Positions 51,962-62,648 are shown, numbered from the stretch's first letter. The stretch: DNA of 64,000 nt from DVED01 sp963838375 (GCA_963838375.1 CAWIQY010000015.1:620001-684000); one strand, 5' to 3'. Notes: generated from the sequence alone by a model not told the origin. Numbers and translations are program-made.

Positions 51962-52404
51962 GTTTGGGTTCTCCTTAAAGGTTGCGTCTGAAAACTGGAA
52001 TTTAATCGGGCGATCGAAGCTGACGTTGAAGTTTTCGATCGCCGTTCTGTCGTTGCCAGCATTATGGTCGATCGTTCCCCCAGAAAGAAAGGGGGGTCTA
52101 GATGGATTTTCGGGTTTAATCAGACGAAAAACAGATTTATAAGCTGCTTTTGTTTTTATTTGATTTCCAATCGAGTGTAGAAGATTTTTAATGTTTTAAT
52201 TCAAAATTTAAGTATTTATTTAGATAAAAATTAGATCGATAGACAAAAAAAGATCCGATCGGTGCTGAAAAGCACGGGCTGGGGCTATAAGTCTTGAAAA
52301 TTCAGGCGATCGAGCGATCGACCCCAGGGTTATGGATATTTGTGAAAAATTATAAATTTTTAGCGGAAGTCAGTTTCTACAGAGATTTTGCATCACCATC
52401 GAAA
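51962..52404. other. Gene-free region upstream of chlL
   Basis: About 440 bp, AT-rich from 52140 to 52270. It must contain the chlL promoter (minus strand). No convincing operator seen. Confidence 0.5.
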
Positions 52405-52634
52405 CTCGCCCGCATTTCAATCGCGGGCGGGTCGTTGGGAAAATTGGAGAAATTTTTTCAAGCCTTGCTGGGTATAGGTTTTCGGCGATTTTTATGGACT
52501 TTTAGGTCGATCGAACCCTCCAAAACTGCATAAGGTCGATCGACCCAGAAGTATGTTTCAGTGACGGACGAAAACGACATCACCGATTTGGTTGTCGAGA
52601 GTCCCAATACTGGTAATCACAGGGAGCTATACCG
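52405..52634 (+). promoter_or_regulatory. Duplicated leader, copy 1
   Basis: About 230 bp closely similar to 57427-57652. Shared blocks include AATTGGA.AA.TTTTTCAA.G, GGTCGATCGAAC, AAACTGCATA, GATCGACCCAGAAGTATGT, GACGGACGAAAA, CGACATCA and the ribosome-binding block GGAGCTATA just before the ATG. Both copies precede genes for acidic secreted proteins, so this is a duplicated promoter/5' UTR. Confidence 0.8.
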
Positions 52635-52784
52635 ATGAATGATGATGAGATGATGATGACCCCCACCGCGAACGACACTACGGATGGTGGCGTGGATGAT
52701 GATGCAACTTTGCCGATATTGGTGTCTCTTTGGGCACGTTTGTCTGACCCGTCAGTACCATATCCGATGCCTGATTCTTTCTAA
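52635..52784 (+). CDS. Short acidic peptide frame, probable truncated copy of the 57653 gene start
   Basis: 49 residues, MNDDEMMMTPTANDTTDGG followed by VDDDATLP and a short non-acidic end, preceded by GGGAGCTATA. Its start parallels MNDDDMTMNPTDDTVSGGMN at 57653, including the leader. In an adjacent frame just downstream the words IGVSLGTF echo IVGVSSGTF of the anchor-K domain. I read it as the 5' end of a paralogue whose VGGG-repeat and body have been lost. It could still be expressed as a small peptide, or act only as leader for the protease gene 178 bp downstream. Confidence 0.5.
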   Translation: MNDDEMMMTPTANDTTDGGVDDDATLPILVSLWARLSDPSVPYPMPDSF

Positions 52785-52962
52785 GTCATTTGAGTTTGAG
52801 CAACGCCGGGAAAAATGCCGCGCTTTTCTCGAGAACCACGTTTTGACGAGTTGGAGAGACCCCTTCTGGCGAAATCCTCTGTATCGAGGACGGCATCCCA
52901 TCAAGTTGGTGCTTTTGGATTTTTTCTCATATTTTCAGCTTTACGATTAGGAGATTTACGAG

Positions 52963-55900
52963 ATGAGTGTAGTGGGTGCAGACAGTCGGCAAGTCATTAC
53001 AGCATATGGAACTTTTCCATATTCGACAGTAACTGCGATCGATGCAGATCGCGGAACAGGTTCTGGCATCTTAATTAGTCCAAATCACGTTTTGACCGCC
53101 GGTCACAATGCTTACAGCGACAAATTTGCTACTCGTTTGCGGAGTACGATTAGCGCTCAGGAGGACTTACTCAATCCCGAGACATTGGTGTTAATTTCAT
53201 CGATCCTCCGGACAATGTCAGAATACCAGTGAATTTTCTAGCCGATTTTCCAGGCTACAGGGGCTTCGGAAAATGATATTGCCCTGTTTACCACCGGGGA
53301 TGCTCAACTGCCTGCTAGCGATGTTATTGGTCTGATTGCGTTTGTTAATCCCCTCTCAGCACGCGGTTTGACCATTGATACAGCAGGCTATCCTGGTGAT
53401 AATGTTGATAACAATATACCGGGAAACAGCGGGGAGTTTGCAGCGCGATTTCGTTCGCTCTCCAGGCGCAGCAGAATCTCCAGGTATCATCGAAGACGCA
53501 GGGTTGAACCGAAAATTCTTTTATTCCCCGAATGTTGATACGGCTGGTGGTCAAAGTGGCAGTGGGGTCTGGCATACTTTAGCGGGAGATAATATTCCTC
53601 GCGTTCTTGGGGTGCATACTCAAGGCGCAGGCGGCGATTACCGTTTTGGGCCTGACTTCTTGAAGAGGAACAGCGGTGTCCTCATCACAACGGATATTTA
53701 CAACAACATCGTCGCTCAAATGGCAGCAGATTCTGGGACTGCCAACGCAAACCTTCTCCCGGAAAATGCTATCATCGGCTCCGACCCCATCTTTATCCCC
53801 TCTCTCGGTGTCTTCGGCGACGACTTCATCCGGGGGTCATACCGCAAGGAACGTATTCTCGGACAAGGCGGTGATGACCAAATCTTTGGCGGAGGTGCAA
53901 ACGATCGACTCGAAGGTGGCAGTGGATTCGACCAAGCGCTGTTCTCCGATGCCTTCAGAAATTACAACTTTACCATCACCGGTCCCGGCGATTTTACGAT
54001 CGCCCATTTAGGCGGTACTGGCTTCGAGGGGACGGACACCACCACAGATATCGAATTTGGGGTGTTTGAATTTGAGGATGCCAACGGTGACGGCGTTGAT
54101 GATGATGGCAATCAGTTTATCGTTCCCCTGTTGGTTGACCCCAACAACCCCAACAAGTGGCGCGATGGCGATCTTGTCAATTTCGATACTCCGATTAGCA
54201 ATAACGCGGGAAATTCCATCGGATCTCTGGGAGTGGATTCCCCAACTTGGACGATCGATGGGGATGTGGACTATCGACTGACGATCGGTACGACGCAAGG
54301 AACCCTCTTTAATATCGCATATATCATCGATACATCTGGCAGCATGAGCGGACGGCAGCTTCAGGAAGCCAAAAATGCTTATGCGAGTCTGACGAATGCT
54401 TTGGTGGATAGCGGTTTGGCGGATAACAGTCTCTTTACCGTCATCCCATTTAATTCTGAGGCAAGACCGAGTAATCTTTTAGACTCTACCGAAGCAATCT
54501 CCGAGATCCGAAGCTTGGAGGCAGAGGGTGGAACGAACTTCAACGCCGCACTTCGGGAAGCCACCCGGTTCTTCAACAGATCCTCGCGCGCTGGTTTAAC
54601 TCAACGCTCTGGTGTCACCAATATTGCATACTTCTTGTCCGATGGCGATCCCACAGTTGGCGGAGAAAATTTCAGCGCCAATGCCGCCGATTTACGATCG
54701 GTTGCCGATGTTCGCGCTTTCGGTATCGGCGAATCTGATATTCGTAACTTAAATATCGTCGATACTGGCAGAGCACAACGCCTGGACGATCCGACTGATT
54801 TAGCTGAGGCGTTTACGGCTTCTCGGGTCGATCGTAACAGCATCGATCGTATCGAGGTAAAATTAGACGGTGTTGTCATCGATACGATCGCTCCCGGCGA
54901 ACTGACTCAAAATGCCCTCGGTCTCCAATATCGGGGAACTTTGGACGGGTTGGATGTCAGCCGCACTGCACGAAATAACATTACTTTTGAAGTGGTGTTC
55001 GACGATGGGACGCCAACCACTGCTCTCGACTACACCATTACTACAGGTCAGGAACAGAGTACACGACCCACAAGTGATGGAACGGGACTCGCGATCGCTT
55101 TTGGCATCGGTCAATCGGATTTCACCGGGTCGATCGAAAGCGAACAGGTGACAGGCAACGATCTCGACAATACCATCGCTGGGGGCGGAGGCGATAATAC
55201 TCTCAGTGGCAATGGAGGAGACGATCGCTTCATCCTCTCTAACGATGGCACTAATGTTGTAGATGGAGGTTCGGGAGTTGATACTGTTTCGATCCACAAA
55301 ACTCAAGCGGAAGCGGGTGAAATTTCCCAAACTGGAAATATCATTAATATCGGTAACGATACTACTTTGTTGAATGTCGAGTTTATCGAATTCAGCGATG
55401 TGCGACTTTCCACCAGTACCCTGAGTGCCGTTCCCATTCTCTCGCTGGCACAAACGGCAATTTCCATCACCGAAGGCGATGCCGCCTCGAATTTGGCGAC
55501 GTTTACCGTCAATTTATCGAATGCGGCAACGGAAGATGTCGTTATCGACTTTACCACACAGGCGATCGCCGCAACTGCCGGAACGGACTTTGTCGCCACT
55601 TCCGGTCAACTTATTATCCCAGCAGGCGATCGTTCTGGCGAAATTTCGATCGAAATTCTCGACGATACCAATGCCGAAGGTGAAGAGCAAATCTTACTCA
55701 ATCTGACAGCAGTTTCTGGTGGAACCTTCGCCAACGGCGGCACGGAAGAAACCGTTGGCATCAATATTATCGACAATGATAGCGCCATTAGCGTGCCAAT
55801 TGTTGGGGATGATTTTACTGTAGTTGAGGGAGACCCCGATGCAGCTTCAACGTTTACGCTCACTCTCAACAGGTTTGGTAGTTTAACAGGAAGCGATACA

Positions 55901-57083
55901 ATTTCTGTTGAGATCGTTTCAGCCGGAAGCAATCCCGCACAAGAATCAGATTTAGTCAACGGTTTCTCTTCAAGTCAGGTGACATTTGCGCCTGGAGAGA
56001 GCAGCAAAACCATCGAGATTCCCATCGCTCCAGATGACGATATAGAAGACGATGAAACCTTTGGGGTGCGGATTAACCCGGTTTCTGGAGCAGCAACGGT
56101 TCCCAGTGGAGAGATTGTCTTTAGCATCATAGACGACGATCGAACGATCGATCTCAGCCGTCAGACCGAAGATAATACTCTAGTCATAGAATCGAGCGAA
56201 AAGTTCAATTTCGAGATTGCTAAAAACGTTACAAATGTCAGTTTCTCTCGACAACTGCTAGCCATCTCCGTTGAAGGTGAAACCCCGATTTTCTCCACAT
56301 TAGGACATCCGTTCGGTACGCAGAGAACCTTTGCGATCGATAACCTCTTGACGAACGTCGAGTTACAGAGTGGCGCTTTCCGCTTTGCTCTCCAAGACCC
56401 CGATGGTACAATTACCCCATTAGAACTGAAGTAATCTCACTGACGATGGGTTTGAACTGTCTGGCAACGGCTTAGACATCTCAGCTTCGATCGCCGATGG
56501 AACAGAACCCACCTTCGTCGATCGCGTTCCCGTCGGCACAGAAGCGGCGATCGGCATTTCCATGCCAGATGAACTCGATCCCCTGACCAATGCTCGCGTC
56601 ACCGTCAGTGCCACCCTGCACCGGGAAACAGGCAAAAATAACACGATCGGTTTCTACCTCGCTGATGCAGCTAATGATGGAGCCGTCATCGATCCGGTGA
56701 CAGGTGAAGCCATCGCCGATTCTACCTCAAGTAATCGCTTGGGTCACTTACAAGCCGCACTGAACCATACCCTAATCAGCGCGGAAGCTCCTGCGGAGAA
56801 TCGATTGACGATCGTTGAAGAAACCTTCGATCTACCGAATCTCACACCCGATCGGGATCTGCTACTGGTTCCTTACATGATTGCCGATGGCGATGCCAGC
56901 CAATTACCGCCGGATTTAAGCAATATGTATACCAACTTCCTGGGAACCAACGCAGATGGGGTACAACACGTCCGACGGTTGAGTAGTCATGCCTTCGGGT
57001 TTGAGGATTCAGTCGGTGGTGGCGATTACGACTTCGATGACACGATCGTTGAGATTAATAATTTCCAAGTGAGTTTAGTCTAA
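52963..57083 (+). CDS. Large secreted protein: trypsin-like protease, RTX, VWA, Calx-beta and DUF4114 domains (several frameshifts)
   Basis: AGGAG lies 8 bp before the ATG at 52963. Domains in order: trypsin-like/V8-type serine protease (catalytic His in VLTAGHNAY; Ser in TAGGQSGSGVW about 53540-53575); RTX-like glycine/aspartate repeats (GQGGDDQIFGGGANDRLEGG, about 53860-53925); von Willebrand A domain with MIDAS DTSGSMS (about 54310-54830); more RTX (about 55170-55290); two Calx-beta domains (about 55440-55785 and 55810-56145); DUF4114 end (FEDSVGGGDYDFDDTIVEI). The frame breaks four times: a missing base near 53185, an extra G at GGGG 53260-53263 and again at 53431-53434, and an extra A at 56429-56430. 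The corrected protein is about 1370 residues. No N-terminal signal; RTX repeats suggest type I secretion. Likely a calcium-dependent surface or extracellular protease-adhesin. Protease catalytic state depends on the breaks being artefacts. Confidence 0.8.
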
Positions 57084-57094
57084 TTTTGGAAATC

Positions 57095-57175
57095 CGGGCG
57101 GCGGTTTCAACCGCGACGACAGGATCGAAACCCACCGACGTGGGTTAAAGAATTCATAAGTCCGCGACGGCGGAC
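57095..57175. repeat. Interspersed repeat GGGCGGCGG...CCCACCGACGTGGG...CGCGGACG, copy C
   Basis: The longest copy of the family, composed of two palindromic parts: GGCGGTTTCAACCGCG-type and CCCACCGACGTGGG. It ends with AAGTCCGCGACGGCGG. Matches in reverse at 10128-10177 and 31861-31908, partial at 36437-36462. Lies directly after the protease-RTX gene. Confidence 0.75.
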
Positions 57176-57204
57176 GAGTGTTTTTGTAGGCGTGACTTCC
57201 AGTC

Positions 57205-57419
57205 CAGTGGTGTCAACTTAAGCAATTCAGTCATGTGTCAAGTCGCATCGATCGATCGACTTCCATCAAACCCATGAGTCCTAGGGATATGACTCTTATA
57301 CGTGGGGGGTCGGGGCGGCGTCACGCCCCCGGCGGGGGGTTGGGGGAGACCCCCAAGGTCTTTTTGTCCCAGAGAAACCCCCTTGACACAGCCTCAAAAA
57401 TCTTAAGTTGACACCAATG
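57205..57419. mobile_element. 215-bp MITE with 18-bp terminal inverted repeats and 9-bp target duplication
   Basis: Left end CAGTGGTGTCAACTTAAG (57205-57222) and right end CTTAAGTTGACACCAATG (57402-57419) are inverted with one mismatch. The similarity continues inward (TGTGTCAAG / CTTGACACA). CTTCCAGTC lies immediately outside on both sides (57196-57204 and 57420-57428), a 9-bp target-site duplication. The interior holds a GC-rich GGGGGGTCGGGGCGGCG...GGGGGAGACCCCC stretch and no reading frame. A 9-bp duplication suggests mobilisation by an IS1- or IS4-type transposase; the parent element is not in the window. Confidence 0.82.
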
Positions 57420-57426
57420 CTTCCAG

Positions 57427-57652
57427 TCGCCCGCCTTAAATCAAAATCCGTGACGATCGAATTGGAAAATTTTTCAAAGCCTTACCAGGCAAGGGATTTT
57501 GATAATTTTTAGAACTTTTTGGGTCGATCGAACTTCCAGAAACTGCATAGGCGAGATCGACCCAGAAGTATGTATGAGCAACGGACGAAAAACGACATCA
57601 TCTCATTTGCTGTCGGGAGTCCAAATACAGGGAATCGCAAGGAGCTATAACA
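57427..57652 (+). promoter_or_regulatory. Duplicated leader, copy 2
   Basis: Similar to 52405-52634 over its whole length and ending AAGGAGCTATAACA before the ATG at 57653. The MITE sits immediately upstream, so any regulatory site farther away has been displaced by about 215 bp relative to copy 1. Confidence 0.8.
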
Positions 57653-59417
57653 ATGAACGATGATGACATGACGATGAACCCCACCGACGATACCGTGAGT
57701 GGTGGCATGAACGATGACACGATAGGTGGTGGTTCTGGTGACGACACTGTTGGTGGTTCTGACGACGACACTGTTGGTGGTGGTTCTGACGACGACACGA
57801 TAGGTGGTGGTTCTGATGACGACACTGTTGGTGGTGGTTCCGGTGATGACACGATAGGCGGTGGTTCTGACGACGACACTGTTGGTGGTGGTTCTGATGA
57901 CGACACGTTGGTGGTGGTTCTGGTGATGATGCCATAATTGTCGGTGTCTCATCGGGAACCTTCTCTAAACCCTCCGATATTACACCCGACTCGGTTATCG
58001 ACATTAGTAGTGTTAATGGCGGAACCGAAAACCGATTCCAATGGGGTGTTGGTGCTCCCGAGAGTTTCCCCAGCGTGTTGCAATTTGATGGCGGCGACTT
58101 ATTCGGTGCAAAATCCGATCGACCCTTTAAGATCGGTCAAATCTTCTATCAAAATGGGACGATCGATCGCTCAAGTGGATTCAATGGAGACTTTGCTGTT
58201 AGTATCAACCTCGACATCGATGGTCTCGAGGACGATCCCGCTCCCTTCGTGTACTTTTTTAATATTCTTAATACCGACAACACCACGGGAGATCCAGTAC
58301 AAGATGCCGACGATCTGCGCTTCTCGGGTAATGGATTGACCCCTCAAACTTTTGAATTGGATGGCAAAACCTACACGTTGAAATTGGAAGGGTTTTCCCA
58401 AGATGGAGGCAATACTTTCGCCAAGGGATTTGATTCTCCCGAAGAAGGATTTGATATTGCTAACTTGTACGGTCGTTTGATTCAAGTGTTCGCACCCGAC
58501 CCAATCCCGATCCCGATCCCAATCCCAATCCCAATCCCAATCCCGATCCCGATCCCGATCCCGATCCAGTTACCGCATCAGCCAGCTACTTCGTCAATCT
58601 AGACATCAATGTGGTCACAAATCTGCAAGCCTCTGGTGCAGTTTTTGTCCAAGGAACAAATGGTGCTGTCGCCGGATCGGTGGCATTCCAAGATGCACTA
58701 CAACTTAATATTATTTGGCAAATTGGTGTTTCTGCATCTTTCAGTTTCTCGAGCTCATCTACCTTCAACATGAATGATGCGGGAATCACAACGATCGATC
58801 TCGATGCTGTTAATATTTCTGATGTTATTGGTTCTGATGATGATGACAGCGTTACAGGTTCTGACAGCAATGATGCGGTCAGTGGAGACGATGGTGATGA
58901 TGATATTTCTGGTAACGATGGTAACGATGTCCTAAGCGGTGGTGATGGCGCAGATAATCTCAACGGCGGCGCAGGAACGGATTGCGTTTACGGCAACGGT
59001 GGAGACGATACCGTTTCCGGCGGATCGGGGAACGACTTTGTCCGAGGTGGTAAAGGAAATGATATTGTTGATGGGGATGAAGGAAATGATGTCCTCTCTG
59101 GAGATAGTGGATTTGATATCCTTACCGGAGGTGGCGGGAAAGATACCTTCATTTTGCAAGCGACATTTGATGCCAACGAAGCCACATTCAGCACCGATTT
59201 TATTACCGACTTTACGTTTGGTGAAGATCTAATTTGTCTGAACGCCGATGTGATGGTGACTTTTGAAGTTCGCGATTTTAACGCGGATGGAACCGACGAT
59301 GTAGGCATCAAACTTGACAACGGCTCGTTTATTGGTTTTGTTCTCAATACTGACAATATTAGCCAAGTTCAACAGGCAACGGAAGTGATTCCTGACGGTG
59401 ATTTCGCTATTATTTAA
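57653..59417 (+). CDS. Acidic-repeat, choice-of-anchor-K, RTX protein (two frameshifts)
   Basis: Start MNDDDMTMNPTDD with AAGGAGCTATAAC upstream. Then about eight DDTVGGGS/DDTIGGGS units (57700-57930), a choice-of-anchor-K domain (IVGVSSGTFSKPSDI to about 58440), a (PD/PN)n linker, a segment YFVNLDINVVTNLQASGAVF, and a C-terminal RTX block (about 58870-59150, for example DDDISGNDGNDVLSGGDGAD) ending with DTFILQATFD and FAII. The frame breaks at about 57908 (CACGTTGG where the repeat has CACTGTTGG: one T missing) and at about 58500 (one base missing before the hexamer repeat). Corrected length is about 588 residues. The terminal RTX block is a calcium-binding type I secretion signal region, so the protein is presumably extracellular. 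Shares its leader with the 52635 frame. Confidence 0.8.
58497..58570 (+). repeat. Hexamer array CCNATC coding Pro-Asp/Pro-Asn
   Basis: Twelve hexamers CCGATC or CCAATC. In the corrected frame they code PDPNPNP...PDPD, a typical extended linker; in the uncorrected frame they read IPIPIP. Unit length is a multiple of three. Confidence 0.9.
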
Positions 59418-59441
59418 TTGGCGGGTTGTTAGTTGTTGCCT

Positions 59442-59506
59442 ATAGGGGTAGCGCCTCTGTGCCTACCCCATCTGTCTGCCGGGGCAACCACAGAGAAATT
59501 ACCCTA
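59442..59506. repeat. Dispersed TAGGGGTAG...CTACCCC...GGGGCAACCACAG repeat, single copy
   Basis: Same family as 39103-39213: TAGGGGTAGCGCCTCTGTGC, CTACCCCATCTGTCTGCCGG and GGCAACCACAGAG. Confidence 0.75.
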
Positions 59507-59526
59507 TTTTATCAAAAAACGGTATC

Positions 59527-59559
59527 AAAAAACGGTTTCTTCGAGACGCCGTTTTTTTT
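59527..59559 (+). terminator. Intrinsic terminator after the anchor-K/RTX gene
   Basis: AAAAAACGG-(T)-TTTC-TTCG-AGAC-GCCGTTTTTTTT: a GC stem capped by a TTCG tetraloop and followed by eight T. TATCAAAAAACGG is duplicated just before it. A good rho-independent terminator on the plus strand 110 bp after the stop. Confidence 0.85.
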
Positions 59560-59745
59560 ATACGGGTCTACATTTTTCGATCGAATCTACAAATTTGTAT
59601 CATCTTACACGATCTATTTTTAAGTTTTATTGAGAGAATCTGTATAATTCTGAAACTGTGATAATCTGACTTTTTAAAATCGAGAGTTGCTTCCTGAAAA
59701 CGGCTTCCAATTATCTCCGATCGAGGTTGCAAAACGGTCTATGAA

Positions 59746-62553
59746 ATGGTGCATTTCTCCAACTTCCTTAACACTATCTTGTGTACTGGTTTCTCTATTT
59801 TCGGCCAAGCCAGTCACGCGCAAATTTCCTCAGATGGCACGCTTCCCACTCCGACGCAAGTTACACCCGATAATCTGAACTTTACGATCGACGGTGGAAC
59901 TCAAGCCGGAGACAACTTATTCCACAGCTTTCGCGAGTTTTCCGTTCCCACAGGGGGTGAAGCATTTTTCAACAATGCCGTTGATGTACAGCATATTTTC
60001 TCGCGAGTGACGGGGGGAAATCTTTCTAATATCGATGGATTGATTCGCGCCAACGGCACGGCAAACCTGTTTTTGCTAAATCCAGCGGGTATTGTTTTCG
60101 GTCCCAACGCACGACTGGATATCGGCGGGTCGTTTTTTGGCAGTACGGCGGATAGTATTGTTTTTCAGGATGAGATTGTTTTCAGCGCGACAGATAGTAA
60201 TCCCCAGCCTTTGTTGACAATTAATGTTCCGGTTGGTTTGCAGTTTGGTGCGGCGCCGGGGGATATTAGTGTGGAGGGTAATGGGGTAAACCGACCGCAA
60301 GCTCCAAGTGAAGATCCGACTTTTCAAGAGTTCGGTCAAAGGGAACTCGAGTTTCAACAAGTTTTATTTAACAACCCTTTTGACGACGATTTTCCAGGAT
60401 TGAGAGTTCAATCCGGCAAAACTTTAGGCTTGGTGGGCGGAAATCTTATGTTGAGTGGCGCTTTGTTGAGAGCGGAGCAAGGGCGAATCGAGCTGGGAAG
60501 TATTGGATCGAACTCGCGAGTAAAAATCGCCGAAACGGGACTAACCCTCGATTACACGGAAGTGCAGAACTTTCAAAATATCCAACTGAGCGAACAATCC
60601 GGAGTCTTTGCTAGCGGTGAAGGCGCGGGAAACGTTCAAGTACAGGCTCAAAATTTGACTTTGGCAGGAGGTTCGGAGATTACAAACGATACGTTAGGTT
60701 CCCAGCCTGGAGGAACTGTGACGGTACGAACGATCGATCGTGTAGAGATTAGTGGTGTTTCTCCTAATGAAGTTGGAAGTCGGATCAGCACGAGTACTTT
60801 TGGTGAGGGAACTGCCGGAGAGTTAACCGTTGAAACAGGGCAGTTAGTTCTAAACGGCGGTGGACAGATAGCTACAATTGCGACAGGAACGGAAAATGCG
60901 GGAACGGTAACGGTGCGGGCTTCTGATTTTGTACATCTGCTTGGTACAGATTCAGAGGGAAATCCAAGTCTTATAGCAGCTGTGACGGGGGGAACAGGAA
61001 AGGCGGGAAACATCGATATTGAAACTGGATCGCTAATTGTCCAAGATGGAGGAACAATTGCGGTAGCCACGGATGGGGATGGTGATGCTGGAACTTTAAC
61101 AATACGTGCTTCCGATTCTGTGCAACTGCTTGGAACATCCTCTGATGGTGGTCCGAGCATTTTAGCAGCCGTGACAGTAGGATCGGGAAATGCAGGAAAC
61201 ATCAATATTGAAACTGGATCGCTAATTGTCCAGCACGGAGCAATAATAGGGGTTGCTACAACTGCTGATGGGAATGCAGGAGAGATCGCGGTCAGGGCAT
61301 CTGAATTGGTTAATATCGTGGGTACTTCTGAAGATGGAGAAACAAATAGCAGTTTGCTTGCTGGAACAGCGGGGATAGGAAATGCTGGAAGTATTACAAT
61401 TAACACACCACAATTAAATGTTTTAGATGGAGCCGCTATTACTGTTAGTACCGAAAGTACGGGAATGGGAGGCACGATCGAGATTGAGGATGCTGAGTCT
61501 GTGGAACTAAGCCGAGGAGGAGGTATAGTAGCAGGAACGATCGCTGAGGGAGCAGCGGGCAATGTCAAGATTGATACCGAGCAATTTGTAGCTCAAGATG
61601 GCGGTTTGGTAGCGACGTTGACGACCAGTAGCGGACCGGCTGGAGATATCAATATCAACGCATCTGAGTCTGTGAAACTCACTGATTCAGGGAGTGGTTT
61701 AATTGCCTGGACGCTGGGTCAAGGTAATGCTGGAACTATAAAGATTGATACTGAACAATTCAATTTGACGGATGAGGCGTTTGTCTCCGTTGCCAGTTTG
61801 AACCTAGGAGAACCTGGAACGATTGATATTGAAGCCAACAATATTTTTCAAGAGAATCAGGGATCTTTACTCGCTTTTTCGCTTTTGGGTGCAGGCGGCA
61901 ATATTCAACTCGAAGCTGAAGAAGCACGCCTAGAAGGATTAAGTGGGTTGTTGGCTTTTGGACTTCTGACTCAGGAGGGAAATATTGATATTTCTTCCGA
62001 TCGTCTATTCCTGCTTCGAGATGGAAGTCGCGTGATTACTCTAGATGCAGATCCTGAAGGCGGTAATATTACTGTCGGTCCCCGAGATGAATCATTTTTG
62101 ATTTTATTTAAGTGCAATAGCTGTATCATCAGCGCTAGCGGCACGCTAACTATTGCCGACGAACTACCAACTCCCGAATTAGCATTTACTCCAATCCTCG
62201 ATGTCAACTCCCTCATCCGCGACGACGTTTGCGAAGTCGGAGTCGGCAGCGAATTTATCATCCCCGGCGCAGGCGGCATCCCGCCAAGTCCCCTAGAACC
62301 CCTTCCCGGTAGCGGTGTGGTGGCACTCGATTGGGTAGAGTTTCTCGAGGAGTCACCCGAAACCGCCGCCGTTCCCCAACCGGAAAACGAACCATCGGAC
62401 GAAGATTTCCAGTTGCCTCAATACAAACCCCTGGTGGAAGCACAAGGCTGGATTGTCGGGGAAAATGGACAAATTCTCCTCGTTGCTGAAAGTCCCACCG
62501 TGACGCCTGCGGCGCCAGCACTGAACCGGATTGACTGTCACGCTGACGAGTAA
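59746..62553 (+). CDS. TPS-domain (filamentous haemagglutinin N-terminal) surface protein
   Basis: 935 residues. Signal peptide (FLNTILCTGFSIFGQASHAQ), then the two-partner-secretion domain (about 30-270): FTIDGGTQAGDNLFHSFREF, ANLFLLNPAGIVFGPNARLD, GSFFGSTADSIVF. Next a right-handed beta-helix region (270-760) with about ten repeats of the type GNAGNINIETGSLIVQxGA / TVRASDxVxLLGTS. The C-terminal part (800-935) is Pro/Glu-rich with two Cys pairs and ends PALNRIDCHADE. TPS proteins are exported by a TpsB outer-membrane pore and act as adhesins or haemophore-like proteins; many cyanobacterial ones have this Cys-containing tail. No tpsB in the window. ATG at 59746 (a GTG follows directly). No good ribosome-binding site. 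Confidence 0.92.
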   Translation: MVHFSNFLNTILCTGFSIFGQASHAQISSDGTLPTPTQVTPDNLNFTIDGGTQAGDNLFHSFREFSVPTGGEAFFNNAVDVQHIFSRVTGGNLSNIDGLIRANGTANLFLLNPAGIVFGPNARLDIGGSFFGSTADSIVFQDEIVFSATDSNPQPLLTINVPVGLQFGAAPGDISVEGNGVNRPQAPSEDPTFQEFGQRELEFQQVLFNNPFDDDFPGLRVQSGKTLGLVGGNLMLSGALLRAEQGRIELGSIGSNSRVKIAETGLTLDYTEVQNFQNIQLSEQSGVFASGEGAGNVQVQAQNLTLAGGSEITNDTLGSQPGGTVTVRTIDRVEISGVSPNEVGSRISTSTFGEGTAGELTVETGQLVLNGGGQIATIATGTENAGTVTVRASDFVHLLGTDSEGNPSLIAAVTGGTGKAGNIDIETGSLIVQDGGTIAVATDGDGDAGTLTIRASDSVQLLGTSSDGGPSILAAVTVGSGNAGNINIETGSLIVQHGAIIGVATTADGNAGEIAVRASELVNIVGTSEDGETNSSLLAGTAGIGNAGSITINTPQLNVLDGAAITVSTESTGMGGTIEIEDAESVELSRGGGIVAGTIAEGAAGNVKIDTEQFVAQDGGLVATLTTSSGPAGDININASESVKLTDSGSGLIAWTLGQGNAGTIKIDTEQFNLTDEAFVSVASLNLGEPGTIDIEANNIFQENQGSLLAFSLLGAGGNIQLEAEEARLEGLSGLLAFGLLTQEGNIDISSDRLFLLRDGSRVITLDADPEGGNITVGPRDESFLILFKCNSCIISASGTLTIADELPTPELAFTPILDVNSLIRDDVCEVGVGSEFIIPGAGGIPPSPLEPLPGSGVVALDWVEFLEESPETAAVPQPENEPSDEDFQLPQYKPLVEAQGWIVGENGQILLVAESPTVTPAAPALNRIDCHADE

Positions 62554-62648
62554 TACCAATGGTGTTTACATTATGTTTGTTCTGGGGAATTTTCTAGCTG
62601 CGTTGTCAACCTGCCCGCAATTGATTCGCGGGTGAAACTTTTAGTCGT

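Noticed and set aside
52294..52533. 79-residue plus-strand frame upstream of the duplicated leader
   Set aside because: It overlaps the leader repeat, has no counterpart in the second copy, and lacks a ribosome-binding site.
57509..57952. Repetitive minus-strand frames (HHQQCRHQ-type)
   Set aside because: Complement of the DDTVGGG repeat of the plus-strand RTX gene.
60648..61568. 306-residue open frame on the minus strand
   Set aside because: Antisense to the TPS-domain gene; Pro/Ser/Ile-rich composition is what the complement of the beta-helix repeat would give.
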